Of a stretch of 36,291 bases of DNA, positions 15,703-24,395 are shown piece after piece. The translations under genes and the position numbers were made by a program. Within the stretch, counting starts at the first letter, position 1. The number at the start of each line of letters is the position of its first letter. A model generated the notes under the pieces. The model did no database searches and was not told the origin of the DNA. It saw nothing but the letters and a program-made list of their open reading frames with translations. This stretch comes from Aequorivita sp. (GTDB taxonomy: Bacteria > Bacteroidota > Bacteroidia > Flavobacteriales > Flavobacteriaceae): contig JAGQYY010000020.1 of the NCBI GenBank assembly GCA_020435825.1, forward strand, positions 1 to 36,291. Reading direction: 5' to 3'.

Positions 15703-16131
15703 ATGAAAAAAATACTTTTAACTATCCCCCTTGTTGTCCTTACTGTTATGACGGCAATGTCTCAAGATGTAACCGGAAAATGGAAAACCATTGACGACGA
15801 AACCGGCGAGGCAAAATCAATTGTTGAAATCTATAAACAAAACGGAAAGGTTTATGGGAAAATCGTAGAAATCTTAAACCCGGCAAAGAGAAATGTAAAG
15901 TGCGATAAATGCCCTGGGGAAGATAAGGACAAACCTGTACAGGGCCTTGTAATCATTAAAGGACTAGAAAAAGATGGTGATGAATACAACGACGGTACCA
16001 TTATGGACCCCAACAATGGAAAAGTATATAAATGCTACATAGAACTGGATGGTCCAAACAAACTGGATGTTCGTGGTTATATAGGTTTCTCTCTTTTGGG
16101 AAGAACACAAACCTGGACGCGAGTTGATTAA
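15703..16131 (+). CDS. secreted DUF2147 domain protein
   Basis: 142 residues. A Sec signal peptide (residues 1-20, MKKILLTIPLVVLTVMTAMS) precedes DVTGKWKTIDDETGEAKSIV, the start of the DUF2147 beta-barrel, with YGKIVEIL in the middle and GFSLLGRTQTWTRVD at the end. Two cysteines (KCDKCPG, residues 67-70 region) may form a disulphide or bind metal. Proteins of this family are periplasmic and lipocalin-like; the ligand is unknown. It is 24 bases after BrkB and is followed by a strong terminator. Confidence 0.9.
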   Translation: MKKILLTIPLVVLTVMTAMSQDVTGKWKTIDDETGEAKSIVEIYKQNGKVYGKIVEILNPAKRNVKCDKCPGEDKDKPVQGLVIIKGLEKDGDEYNDGTIMDPNNGKVYKCYIELDGPNKLDVRGYIGFSLLGRTQTWTRVD

Positions 16132-16156
16132 TAAAATATTAAAAATAGTATCTTTA

Positions 16157-16184
16157 GGCCACCATTTATGGTGGTCTTTTTTTT
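16157..16184 (+). terminator. Rho-independent terminator after the DUF2147 gene
   Basis: GGCCACCA / TGGTGGTC stem (8 bp with one G-U pair), loop TTTA, then eight Ts. It lies 26 bases after the stop codon and closes the nadC-BrkB-DUF2147 unit. Confidence 0.9.
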
Positions 16185-16248
16185 ATTTCAACGGCTAAAA
16201 ATTCATTAAATCCTTAATCCTAATAACTCCTAGTAAACAGTAATTTCT

Positions 16249-18699
16249 TTGTACTTCATAGACGTAATTCTTCCTATCCCCTTAAAGCAATCTTTCACTT
16301 ATAGCGTGAATAAAGACGAAGCTGCTTTTTTACTGCAAGGTATGCGCGTGGCTGTGCCTTTTGGCAAGTCAAAGGTGTACACGGGTATAGTCTATCAGGT
16401 GCACGACCAACCGCCCATAGGGTATGAAACAAAACCCATTGACCAGATCCTGGATGAGGAACCCATCATCACCCAATTGCAATTGAAACATTGGGAGTGG
16501 CTTGCAGGTTATTATATGTGTTCTTTAGGCGAAGTGATTAAGGCGGCGCTGCCAAGTGCATTCCTTTTGGAAAGCGAGACAATCATCAAACTTTCCTCCC
16601 GAAACTTTCAGGATGAGGAGTCACTCACCGATGATGAATTTGTTTTATACGAAGCTTTGCAGCACCAATCATCGCTTCATATAAACGATGCGCGTTCCAT
16701 TTTGGATAGAAAGAATATCGTTTCGATAATTCAAAAACTGCTCGATAAAAATATTATTGAAGTCGAGGAAACTGTTTACGAGCAATACGTTCCCAAACTA
16801 AAACGCTACATAAAACTCTCACAGAAATACACTTCCGAAGAAAACCTACGTGAGCTTTTAGATTCACTGACTCGGGCCCACAAGCAGCGTGAGGTTCTAA
16901 TGCATCTTTTTATGCTGAATAGCCAGACACAAAAACCCATCAGTCCAACGGCCTTACAAAAGAAAAGCGAAGCATCCGGAGCAACTTTGAAATCACTTAT
17001 CGATAAAGGTATTCTGGAGGAATATTACATCCAACATGATCGTGTGGAGTTTTCAGGCGAAGCTTCTTCTGAGGTTAAATCGTTGAGCGAACCACAGACA
17101 AAAGCATATCGAGAAATAAAAACAGCGTTTGAAGTTAATGATGTTGTACTGCTACACGGCGTTACCTCCAGCGGAAAGACCGAAATTTATGTGCGACTTA
17201 TTGAAGAAGTGATTGCTACCGGAAAGCAGGTGCTTTATATGCTTCCCGAAATTGCACTAACCACCCAACTCATCACGCGTCTCCAAAAATATTTTGGCGA
17301 AAAGATATCAGTATTCCATTCCAAGTTTTCTGTGAATGAAAGGGTTGAGGTTTGGAACAATGTACTTTCAGCAAAGCCAAAGGCACAAGTGATTATAGGC
17401 GCTCGCTCTTCAATGTTTCTTCCCTTTCAAAATTTAGGTCTTATAATTGTAGATGAAGAGCATGAGCCAAGTTTTAAACAATACAGCCCTGCGCCGCGTT
17501 ATAATGCCCGCGACAGCTCCATTGTTTTGGCAAATATTCAAAAAGCAAAATTGTTGATGGGTTCCGCTACACCTTCCTTGGAAAGTTACCATAATGCAAA
17601 ATCCGGGAAGTTCGGGTTGGTTGCTTTAAAAAAACGTTTCGGAAATGTATTGATGCCAGATATAGAATTGGTTGATATAAAAGAAAAAATCCGAAAAAAG
17701 CAGATGGTGGGCCATTTCAGTGATCGTTTGCTTGAAGAAATGCGAGAAGTATTAAAAAATGGCGAACAAATAATCCTTTTTCAAAATAGAAGAGGTTTTT
17801 CGCCCGTTGTGGAATGTACTACTTGTGGTGTGTCGCCCCAATGCCCCAATTGCGACGTTAGCTTAACTTTCCATCAATATAAAAACCAATTGCGCTGTCA
17901 CTATTGCGGCTACCATATGGCAATGATGCAGAGCTGCATTGCCTGCGGAAGTGAAACACTGGATACAAAAGGTTTCGGGACCGAACAGATAGAGACCGAA
18001 TTGAAAACCTTGTTTCCGAATCATAAAATTGCCCGAATGGACCAGGACACAACAAAAGGAAAACATTCCTATTCAAAATTAATTGAGGCTTTGGAAAACG
18101 AAGAGATTGATATTTTGGTGGGGACACAAATGCTTGCCAAAGGTCTGGACTTCAGAAAAATTAGTCTCGTTGGCGTGATGAACGCAGACAATCTCTTGAA
18201 TTTTCCCGATTTCCGAGCGCATGAGCGCAGTTTTCAGTTGCTTCAACAAGTTTCGGGCAGGGCAGGGCGCACACAAAAGCGCGGCAAGGTTTTGATACAG
18301 ACTTATAACCCGTATCATCAAATTCTAAAACAAGTTAGCGTGAACGATTATGAAGCAATGTATAAAGAGCAGCTTGAAGAACGCTATAATTATAAATACC
18401 CGCCATTTTATCGAACCATTAAAATTGTTTTTAAGGACAAAAACTTATCTCGCGTCCAAAAAGCTTCTGCATGGTTTGGACAAGCGTTAGAGATTCAATT
18501 CAAAGAAAATATATTGGGACCAGAGCCACCACCAATTGGGAGAATAAAAAATAAATACATAATAAATCTTCTCGTCAAAATTCCAAAGAAACAATCATTG
18601 GAAAGGACGAAAAAATATATTGACAACGTACAGCGAAGCTTTAATTCTATAAAAGAATTTTCAAGCGTTCGCGTCAATATAGATGTGGATAATTATTAG
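16249..18699 (+). CDS. priA: primosomal replication restart helicase PriA
   Basis: 816 residues from a TTG start at 16249; the first residues MYFIDVILPIPLKQSFTYSV match the PriA DNA-binding domain, and no in-frame ATG upstream is available. PriA reloads the replisome at collapsed forks. The superfamily 2 helicase has Walker A GVTSSGKT at 304-311 and a DEEH box at 402-405 (IIVDEEHEPSFKQ). Eight cysteines in CxxC pairs from about residue 523 to 570 (CTTCG, CPNC, CHYCG, CIACG) form the two zinc sites. Motifs V and VI include GTQMLAKGLDF and QVSGRAGR. The stop overlaps the convergent response regulator gene by four bases. Confidence 0.97.
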   Translation: MYFIDVILPIPLKQSFTYSVNKDEAAFLLQGMRVAVPFGKSKVYTGIVYQVHDQPPIGYETKPIDQILDEEPIITQLQLKHWEWLAGYYMCSLGEVIKAALPSAFLLESETIIKLSSRNFQDEESLTDDEFVLYEALQHQSSLHINDARSILDRKNIVSIIQKLLDKNIIEVEETVYEQYVPKLKRYIKLSQKYTSEENLRELLDSLTRAHKQREVLMHLFMLNSQTQKPISPTALQKKSEASGATLKSLIDKGILEEYYIQHDRVEFSGEASSEVKSLSEPQTKAYREIKTAFEVNDVVLLHGVTSSGKTEIYVRLIEEVIATGKQVLYMLPEIALTTQLITRLQKYFGEKISVFHSKFSVNERVEVWNNVLSAKPKAQVIIGARSSMFLPFQNLGLIIVDEEHEPSFKQYSPAPRYNARDSSIVLANIQKAKLLMGSATPSLESYHNAKSGKFGLVALKKRFGNVLMPDIELVDIKEKIRKKQMVGHFSDRLLEEMREVLKNGEQIILFQNRRGFSPVVECTTCGVSPQCPNCDVSLTFHQYKNQLRCHYCGYHMAMMQSCIACGSETLDTKGFGTEQIETELKTLFPNHKIARMDQDTTKGKHSYSKLIEALENEEIDILVGTQMLAKGLDFRKISLVGVMNADNLLNFPDFRAHERSFQLLQQVSGRAGRTQKRGKVLIQTYNPYHQILKQVSVNDYEAMYKEQLEERYNYKYPPFYRTIKIVFKDKNLSRVQKASAWFGQALEIQFKENILGPEPPPIGRIKNKYIINLLVKIPKKQSLERTKKYIDNVQRSFNSIKEFSSVRVNIDVDNY

Positions 18700-19409
18700 G
18701 CGTTCTGGGTTGCGGCTAATGCTTCAACAAGATCAGCTTTTCTATTTCGGCTTAAAGGCAGTTTGTCTTTGTCCAATTCAATAGTCTTACTGTTATAGCG
18801 CTGCACTTTGTCCAAATTCACAATGTAAGATTTGTGTATTCGCAAAAATCGATCGCTTGGCAGTAGTGCCTGAAAAGCTTTCATGGTTGAAAGAACCACA
18901 AGTGAATCAAACTCGGTAACCAATTTTACGTAATCGCCCAGTGCTTCAATATAGCGCAATTCGTTCAAGAAAACTTTTCTTTTCTTTAGATTGCTCTTAA
19001 CGAATATGAAGTCTTCATCATCAAAGCCTTCCTCATTTTTCAGCTTGTAATTGTTGATAGCTTTATGGACGGCATTTAAGAAACGATCTTTTGCGATGGG
19101 TTTACGAAGGTAATCTACCGCATCATAATCAAAAGCTTTAAAAGCGTATTTGGTTTTTCCGGTAACAAAAATAACTTGGGGCTTTCTTTGAATATCATCC
19201 AAAAGATCAAATCCGGAAAGAATAGGCATTTCAATATCAAGAAAAATAAGGTCAATTTCAGTTGATGAGAGGCCCATTTTAGCTTCGACAGCATTTTTAT
19301 ATTCTCCAACAAGTTTAAGAGATGGATGCATTTGAATTAGCTTTACTATTGAAAGCCTTTGCAACGTGGAATCATCCACAATAGCACATTTTAGAATTGT
19401 TTTTTCCAC
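18696..19409 (-). CDS. LytTR-family response regulator
   Basis: 237 residues. Receiver domain about 5-120 with the acidic pair VDD (residues 11-13), phosphoacceptor Asp58 in LIFLDIEMP, the conserved Thr in FVTGKTKYAF and the Lys of LRKPI. A LytTR DNA-binding domain covers about 130-232 (DFIFVKSNLKKRKVFL, EALGDYVKLVT, FLRIHKSYIVNLDKV). Such regulators usually pair with a 5TM-LYT or 7TMR histidine kinase, but none is adjacent, so this one is an orphan. It is convergent with priA and divergent from rpsF. Target genes cannot be inferred. Confidence 0.95.
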   Translation of the reverse strand: MEKTILKCAIVDDSTLQRLSIVKLIQMHPSLKLVGEYKNAVEAKMGLSSTEIDLIFLDIEMPILSGFDLLDDIQRKPQVIFVTGKTKYAFKAFDYDAVDYLRKPIAKDRFLNAVHKAINNYKLKNEEGFDDEDFIFVKSNLKKRKVFLNELRYIEALGDYVKLVTEFDSLVVLSTMKAFQALLPSDRFLRIHKSYIVNLDKVQRYNSKTIELDKDKLPLSRNRKADLVEALAATQNA

Positions 19410-19536
19410 AACAGTAGGTTTTGCTTAAGGCAATAGTATGCAAATAATCGATGAAATGCAACTTTTTTTGACTTTAAACGAAAAAAATATACACTTCGTC
19501 TAAAATTGATAATTTCAAAGACTATTTGAGTTTAGG

Positions 19537-19592
19537 TTTGAAAATAACAAATAAAATAGTATTTTTGCACCCTCTTTGGCAGAAGGCCAAGG
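19537..19592 (+). promoter_or_regulatory. promoter and leader hairpin of the rpsF-rpsR-rplI operon
   Basis: TTTG (19537-19540), 19-base spacer, TATTTTTG (19560-19567): a full match to the Bacteroidota promoter. Six bases later a 7-bp hairpin CTTTGGC / GCCAAGG with loop AGAAG (19574-19592) is followed by TTTT. The hairpin would be at the mRNA 5' end, 30 bases before the rpsF start. It could serve autoregulation by S6/S18 or mRNA stability; the sequence alone does not decide. Confidence 0.8.
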
Positions 19593-19621
19593 TTTTAATC
19601 ATTAATTTTAATAGATTTTTT

Positions 19622-19960
19622 ATGAATCATTACGAAACTGTTTTCATCTTAAATCCCGTTTTATCTGAAGATCAGATAAAGGAAACAGTAAAGAAATATG
19701 AAGATCTTCTTGTTTCTAGAGGTGCTAAGATGATATCCAAAGAAAATTGGGGCTTGAAAAAACTCGCTTACCCAATCCAGAACAAAAAAAGTGGTTTTTA
19801 TCACCTTTTTGAGTACACCGTTGATGGTGAAGTAGTACACGAACTAGAGACTGAATTTAAAAGGGACGAGCGTTTTATGCGGTACCTTTCAGTAAGCCTT
19901 GACAAGCACGCAATTGCTTGGGCAGAAAAAAGAAGAAACCGCGATAAAAAATCAGCATAA
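19622..19960 (+). CDS. rpsF: 30S ribosomal protein bS6
   Basis: 112 residues from the ATG at 19622 (MNHYETVFILNPVLSEDQI), the conserved start of the family; an open frame upstream to 19526 overlaps the promoter and is not translated. bS6 binds 16S rRNA on the platform as a heterodimer with bS18, whose gene follows three bases later. Family segments: NWGLKKLAYPIQNKKSGFYH and ERFMRYLSVSLDKHA. The C-terminus is short and basic (EKRRNRDKKSA). Confidence 0.97.
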   Translation: MNHYETVFILNPVLSEDQIKETVKKYEDLLVSRGAKMISKENWGLKKLAYPIQNKKSGFYHLFEYTVDGEVVHELETEFKRDERFMRYLSVSLDKHAIAWAEKRRNRDKKSA

Positions 19961-19963
19961 ATT

Positions 19964-20260
19964 ATGGCCACACTACAACAACAAGCAAAAGGAAAAAAAG
20001 ACGGAGAGATCAGATATCTTACTCCTCTTAATATAGAGACCAATAAAACAAAAAAATACTGTCGTTTCAAAAGATCCGGTATTAAGTATGTTGACTATAA
20101 AGACGCAGATTTCTTATTGAAATTTGTGAACGAGCAGGGTAAAATTCTTCCAAGAAGACTTACTGGAACTTCATTGAAGTATCAGCGCAAAGTGGCCGTT
20201 GCCGTTAAAAGAGCTCGCCATTTGGCACTTATGCCTTACGTAGCCGATTTATTAAAATAA
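19964..20260 (+). CDS. rpsR: 30S ribosomal protein bS18
   Basis: 98 residues. The first 20 residues are a basic extension ([20 protein letters not shown]) ahead of the core [17 protein letters not shown], and the C-terminal part contains [20 protein letters not shown], the rRNA-binding signature. One Cys (in KYCRF) remains from the ancestral zinc-binding set, so this is the Zn-independent form. Placed between its binding partner bS6 and rplI, the classic operon order. Confidence 0.97.
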   Translation: MATLQQQAKGKKDGEIRYLTPLNIETNKTKKYCRFKRSGIKYVDYKDADFLLKFVNEQGKILPRRLTGTSLKYQRKVAVAVKRARHLALMPYVADLLK

Positions 20261-20276
20261 AAAACCAGAAAGTATT

Positions 20277-20840
20277 ATGGAACTTATATTAAAGAAAGAC
20301 GTAGAAAATCTGGGATTTGCAGATGATCTTGTAAACGTGAAAAACGGTTACGGAAGAAACTTTTTAATTCCACAAGGGCATGCAGTTCTTGCAACCCCTT
20401 CGGCTAAAAAAGTATTGGCTGAAACTTTGAAGCAACGTGCATTTAAAGAAAAGAAAGTAGTTGACGAAGCAAAAAAACAAGCTGAGAAACTTAACGGACT
20501 TGAAATTAAAATTACCGCCAAAACCGGCGAAGGTGATAAATTGTTCGGCTCAGTTACTAACGGTGATCTTGCTGAAGCACTTGAAAAAGAAGGTGTTTCT
20601 ATCGAGAAAAAATACATCGTTGTTGCTGGTGGAGCTGTGAAGCGTACCGGCCAATATGAAGCAACTATCCGTTTCCACAGAGATGTTGTTAGCACTTTGG
20701 CTTTTGATGTAATTGCTGAAGCTAAACCAGAGGTTAAAAAACCTAAGGCAGAAGCTAAACAAGAAGCTAAACCAGAAGCAAAAGCTGAATCTGAAGAAAT
20801 TTCAGAAGATAAATCAGAAGATTTATTGAATTCCAATTAA
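20277..20840 (+). CDS. rplI: 50S ribosomal protein bL9 with an extended acidic/basic tail
   Basis: 187 residues. The N-terminal rRNA-binding domain is standard (MELILKKDVENLGFADDLV, VKNGYGRNFLIPQGHAVLAT), followed by the long connecting helix (about 45-75) and the C-terminal domain to about 147 (GSVTNGDLAEAL, RTGQYEATIRFH). Beyond the family's usual 148-150 residues there is a low-complexity tail of about 38 residues made of KPEAKAE-like units and ending in SEEISEDKSEDLLNSN. The tail is probably disordered and exposed. The operon ends here with a clear terminator. Confidence 0.97.
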   Translation: MELILKKDVENLGFADDLVNVKNGYGRNFLIPQGHAVLATPSAKKVLAETLKQRAFKEKKVVDEAKKQAEKLNGLEIKITAKTGEGDKLFGSVTNGDLAEALEKEGVSIEKKYIVVAGGAVKRTGQYEATIRFHRDVVSTLAFDVIAEAKPEVKKPKAEAKQEAKPEAKAESEEISEDKSEDLLNSN

Positions 20841-20864
20841 AGAATACAATTAATTGATATAAAG

Positions 20865-20893
20865 CCTTTCCTGTTTCCAGGGAAGGTTTTTTT
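20865..20893 (+). terminator. Rho-independent terminator of the ribosomal operon
   Basis: Stem CCTTTCC / GGGAAGG (7 bp with one G-U pair), loop of eight bases, then seven Ts; it begins 25 bases after the rplI stop codon. Confidence 0.9.
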
Positions 20894-20932
20894 ATTTTTA
20901 ATATCAAGAGAATAAAGAATTTAAAAAATAGA

Positions 20933-21406
20933 ATGAAATACGCCAGGTTAACAAAAGAACAGTTTGAAGAGCTGAATCAAGAATTTATAAATTTTCTAGC
21001 AACGCAATCCATAACCGCTGACGAGTGGAGAACGCTAAAGGCAGAAAAACCTGAAGTTGCTGAACAGGAATTGGATATTTTTAGCGATTTAATATGGGAA
21101 GGCGTTTTAGGTAAGGTGAAGTATTTGGAACACATTTCTCCCAAACAATTGATGCTTTTCCGCATAACGGAAGCTTTTATGGAATTAATCGCCATAAAAG
21201 TAGAAGCTGAAAATATTGACATTACTACTGAATATGGATACAAATGGCTTCAGCAAAACTTGCACGATGATGCTGTTAGTCTTTACACTTCCTCCAAAGC
21301 CATAAAAGATGATCGCAACAAGGACATTTTTGTTTTGATCCAGCAAGGCTCGGTAATTACGAAAGGAGAGCTTTACAATTATTTTGGAGATTTATTAAGC
21401 GAATAA
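20933..21406 (+). CDS. DUF6495 family protein
   Basis: 157 residues, soluble, mostly helical and acidic. Begins MKYARLTKEQFEELNQEFI and continues FLATQSITADEWRTLKA and EHISPKQLMLFRITEAFMEL, which I recognise as the flavobacterial DUF6495 family. No catalytic motif or signal peptide. It is preceded by the ribosomal operon terminator, so it must have its own promoter, which I could not identify, and it is followed by a convergent terminator. Function unknown. Confidence 0.85.
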   Translation: MKYARLTKEQFEELNQEFINFLATQSITADEWRTLKAEKPEVAEQELDIFSDLIWEGVLGKVKYLEHISPKQLMLFRITEAFMELIAIKVEAENIDITTEYGYKWLQQNLHDDAVSLYTSSKAIKDDRNKDIFVLIQQGSVITKGELYNYFGDLLSE

Positions 21407-21430
21407 TATTAGCGCCAATTAAAAAAATCC

Positions 21431-21467
21431 AAATTCCAAAATTAAATTCTATTGGGATTTGGAATTT
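21431..21467. terminator. bidirectional terminator-like inverted repeat
   Basis: AAATTCCAAA (21431-21440) and TTTGGAATTT (21458-21467) are perfect reverse complements with a 17-base loop. A T-rich run follows on the plus strand and an A-run precedes it, so it could stop both the DUF6495 transcript and the convergent permease transcript. The left side also shows a loose heptad pattern (AAAATCC, AAATTCC, AAAATTA). Confidence 0.65.
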
Positions 21468-21472
21468 CTTCT

Positions 21473-22714
21473 TTATTCATAGCGCAGACTTTCAATTGGG
21501 TCCAATCCCGCAGCTTTTGAAGCTGGATAAGAACCAGCAATCACGGCTACAATAAACGTAATAATTGTTGCCCAAATAATTGCAGACCATGGCAGTGAAA
21601 AATCAAACTCGAAGATTTTCGCGAAAGCAAAACCGGTCAAAACTCCCAGAATAATTCCTAAAATACTTCCAAACTGACCAATCACAATGGTTTCCATAAA
21701 AAATTGGGTAGAAATTGTGGAGCGTTTTGCACCCAACGCTTTGCGAACGCCAATTTCGCGGGTTCTTTCAGTAACTGAAACAAGCATTATGTTCATCAAA
21801 GCTATGGAAGAGCCTAGAATGGTTATTATGCTGATTATCCAAGCTGCAATTTCCAAATATTGGGTAATGGAAGCTATTCTATTTATAAGGTCTTCGCTAC
21901 GTTCAATCCCAAAGTTATTGGCTTCCACAGGATTAAGGCCGCGAATGTTTCTAAAAGTAATGATAGCTTCATCCTGCGCGGCCTCCATTAGTTGTTTGTC
22001 AGCTACTTTTATGCTTATGTTGTAGTTTATATTAGGTTGTGTGTAGATTCCGCGTGCAACTTGAACCGGAATCAGTACCTTTAAATCTTGGTTGTTCCCA
22101 AATGTTGAACCTTTTGATTCCAAAAGGCCGATAATTTTGAATTTCACACCGCGAATACTGATACTTTTGTTAATTGGGTCTTCGTTTTTAAAAAGATTTT
22201 TTTCAAAATCGGAACCTATCAAACAGACTTTATTGTTGTTTTGGATATCAAAAATGGTGAAATTTCTTCCCTTGTCAATTTCAGTGCCGGTGTTTTCCAA
22301 ATAGTTTTCGTTCACACCATAAACCTGTACTTCGGGATCGGTTTTTTCGGAGCCGTACTTAACTTCAGCAACAGAGGTTCCTTGAAAGGAAAGTGAAGTT
22401 TTGGTTGATGGAAATTCATATTTATCCAAAAACTCCCGAACGTTGTTATAGCTAATTATCGGATTGATTTTTTCACGTTCGCCACTTCTATTTGTTTGAA
22501 CCGTAAATTCATACTGCTGAATGTTGAAAGTATTGGCGCCCATAGAGGCAAAATTCCCTGAAATGGTGGTTTCCAAAGCTTTCACAGCGCTCAAAATACC
22601 TACAAGCGCCCAAATGCCAATCCCAATAATTACAATGGTTAGAATGGTTCTTAGCAACTGGCTTTTAATAGAATCCAGTGCAATACGGACATTTTCCCAA
22701 AAAAGTGAAAACAT
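21473..22714 (-). CDS. MacB/FtsX-type ABC transporter permease
   Basis: 413 residues. One N-terminal membrane helix (about 17-40), a large extracytoplasmic MacB_PCD domain (about 45-270), then three helices with the FtsX core: ILGSSIALMNIMLVSVTERT, REIGVRKALGAKRSTI, and the end GSYPASKAAGLDPIESLRYE. These permeases work with a MacB-like ATPase and often an HlyD-type adaptor in tripartite efflux or lipoprotein release. Neither partner gene is next to it: hisS is divergent upstream and DUF6495 convergent downstream, so it is an orphan permease. Substrate unknown. Confidence 0.93.
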   Translation of the reverse strand: MFSLFWENVRIALDSIKSQLLRTILTIVIIGIGIWALVGILSAVKALETTISGNFASMGANTFNIQQYEFTVQTNRSGEREKINPIISYNNVREFLDKYEFPSTKTSLSFQGTSVAEVKYGSEKTDPEVQVYGVNENYLENTGTEIDKGRNFTIFDIQNNNKVCLIGSDFEKNLFKNEDPINKSISIRGVKFKIIGLLESKGSTFGNNQDLKVLIPVQVARGIYTQPNINYNISIKVADKQLMEAAQDEAIITFRNIRGLNPVEANNFGIERSEDLINRIASITQYLEIAAWIISIITILGSSIALMNIMLVSVTERTREIGVRKALGAKRSTISTQFFMETIVIGQFGSILGIILGVLTGFAFAKIFEFDFSLPWSAIIWATIITFIVAVIAGSYPASKAAGLDPIESLRYE

Positions 22715-22862
22715 ATTTTTAATTAGTGTTTCTCGTTAGACTGCAAACGCACGATAAAGTTACAGAATTTGTGTAAAGCTAATAATGATTCCGGCAATCT
22801 TATTGTGGCAAACTTCATTATTATTTAGGATATTTGCCTAATCAAATTAAAACCTGAAAGTC

Positions 22863-24236
22863 TTGTCAAAAAAACCATCCATCCCAAAAGGCACACGCGA
22901 TTTCAACCCGGAAGAGGTTTCCAGGCGCAATTATATTTTCAATGCAATTAAGGAAACGTTTTCACTGTATGGATTTCAACCTATTGAAACGCCGTCTTTT
23001 GAAAACAGTGAAACCTTGATGGGAAAATATGGCGAAGAGGGAGATCGATTGATTTTTAAGATTTTGAATAGCGGGGATTATTTATCTAAAGTTGACAAAA
23101 AATTATATTCAGAGAAGGACAGTAGCAAAATTACTTCATCTATATCTGAAAAAGCGCTTCGTTATGACTTAACAGTTCCTTTTGCGCGATACGTAGTGCA
23201 GCACCAAAACGAAATCACCTTTCCTTTTAAACGCTACCAGATTCAACCTGTTTGGCGTGCGGACAGACCCCAAAAAGGTCGTTTCCGTGAATTTTTTCAA
23301 TGTGATGCTGATGTTGTTGGTTCAACATCACTTTGGCAGGAAGTTGAATTTGTACAATTGTATGATGCTGTTTTCAGCAAGCTCGGTCTAAAAGGAGTAA
23401 CTATAAAAATAAACAACCGAAAGATATTGAGTGGCATTGCCGAAACCATCGGTGCGGAAGATAAATTGATAGATTTTACCGTGGCGCTGGACAAGCTCGA
23501 TAAAATTGGGGAGGAAGGCGTTAAAAAAGAAATGCGTGAAAAAGGTATCTCAGAAGATGCTTTACAGAAATTACAACCTTTGTTTTCATTAAGTGGTACG
23601 GCAACTGAGCAATTAAAAAAGCTAAAAACATTATTAAACAATTCCAAAATAGGATTATGTGGTGTGGAAGAGCTGGAATTTATAACTGATAATATTGAAA
23701 CGCTGGGTTTGCAAACGGCTTCGTTACAAATTGATGTTACTCTTGCGCGCGGATTGAACTATTATACAGGCGCCATTTTTGAGGTTTCGGCACCAGCGAA
23801 CGTGAATATGGGAAGTATTGGCGGCGGAGGAAGGTATGATGATCTAACGGGAATTTTTGGATTGAAGGATATGAGTGGTGTTGGTATTTCTTTCGGTTTG
23901 GACCGGATTTATTTGGTGCTGGAAGAACTGAATCTTTTCCCGGAAACCGTTTCAGAAAACAGCAAGGCACTTTTTATAAATTTTGGGGAAAAGGAAGCCC
24001 TTTATGCAATGAAAGCGATATCGAAATTGCGAATTGCGGGTGTTAAGGCCGAGCTATATCCAGATGCTACAAAGATGGGAAAACAAATAGGGTATGCGGA
24101 TAAGCGGAATATTGCATTTGCAATCCTGGCAGGCGAAAAAGAAATGGAAGCCCAATCATTCACTCTGAAAAACATGAAGAGCGGGGAACAGACCCAAATG
24201 GATTTTTCAGAACTGGAGACATTCCTTAAAGTTTAA
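22863..24236 (+). CDS. hisS: histidyl-tRNA synthetase
   Basis: 457 residues from a TTG start at 22863 ([19 protein letters not shown]); no ATG fits upstream and the conserved PKGTRDF begins at residue 8. Class II synthetase: motif 2 region [20 protein letters not shown], the histidine-specific [24 protein letters not shown], and motif 3 [11 protein letters not shown]. The C-terminal anticodon-binding domain spans about 365-457. An insert near residues 68-90 ([19 protein letters not shown]) is typical of Bacteroidota HisRS. It is monocistronic, facing away from the permease. Confidence 0.97.
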   Translation: MSKKPSIPKGTRDFNPEEVSRRNYIFNAIKETFSLYGFQPIETPSFENSETLMGKYGEEGDRLIFKILNSGDYLSKVDKKLYSEKDSSKITSSISEKALRYDLTVPFARYVVQHQNEITFPFKRYQIQPVWRADRPQKGRFREFFQCDADVVGSTSLWQEVEFVQLYDAVFSKLGLKGVTIKINNRKILSGIAETIGAEDKLIDFTVALDKLDKIGEEGVKKEMREKGISEDALQKLQPLFSLSGTATEQLKKLKTLLNNSKIGLCGVEELEFITDNIETLGLQTASLQIDVTLARGLNYYTGAIFEVSAPANVNMGSIGGGGRYDDLTGIFGLKDMSGVGISFGLDRIYLVLEELNLFPETVSENSKALFINFGEKEALYAMKAISKLRIAGVKAELYPDATKMGKQIGYADKRNIAFAILAGEKEMEAQSFTLKNMKSGEQTQMDFSELETFLKV

Positions 24237-24260
24237 AGAGATTCCAATATTCAGCTTAAT

Positions 24261-24395
24261 CTAAATATTAGCATTGTCTTCCAAAAGCTCTGGTTTCGTT
24301 TTTTCCATTAGCTTTTTTTCTACTTCAAGCCTTGCCGCTTCAGAGAGCATGCCGGCTATACGAAGTTTCGTTAAGATTTTTAGTGTTTCATTCAT
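24261..24395 (-). CDS. 44-residue hypothetical protein, SHOCT-like helical hairpin
   Basis: MNETLKILTKLRIAGMLSEA begins the product, which ends in PELLEDNANI; 44 residues. The start codon overlaps the stop of the membrane protein upstream by four bases (ATGA), which argues for real translational coupling. The pattern LxxLxxLRxAGxLSExxxxExEKKLME resembles the SHOCT oligomerisation motif (short C-terminal domain), usually seen at the ends of larger proteins; here it would be free-standing. This resemblance is by eye only. Not recognised otherwise. Confidence 0.6.
   Translation of the reverse strand: MNETLKILTKLRIAGMLSEAARLEVEKKLMEKTKPELLEDNANI

Noticed and set aside
19526..19621. Extended N-terminus of rpsF
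   Set aside because: The extra segment covers the promoter and leader hairpin; bS6 conservation begins at MNHYETVFI.
20348..20836. Minus-strand open frame of 162 codons opposite rplI
   Set aside because: Ser/Ala-rich mirror of the Lys/Glu/Ala-rich bL9 sequence; no start context and no family.
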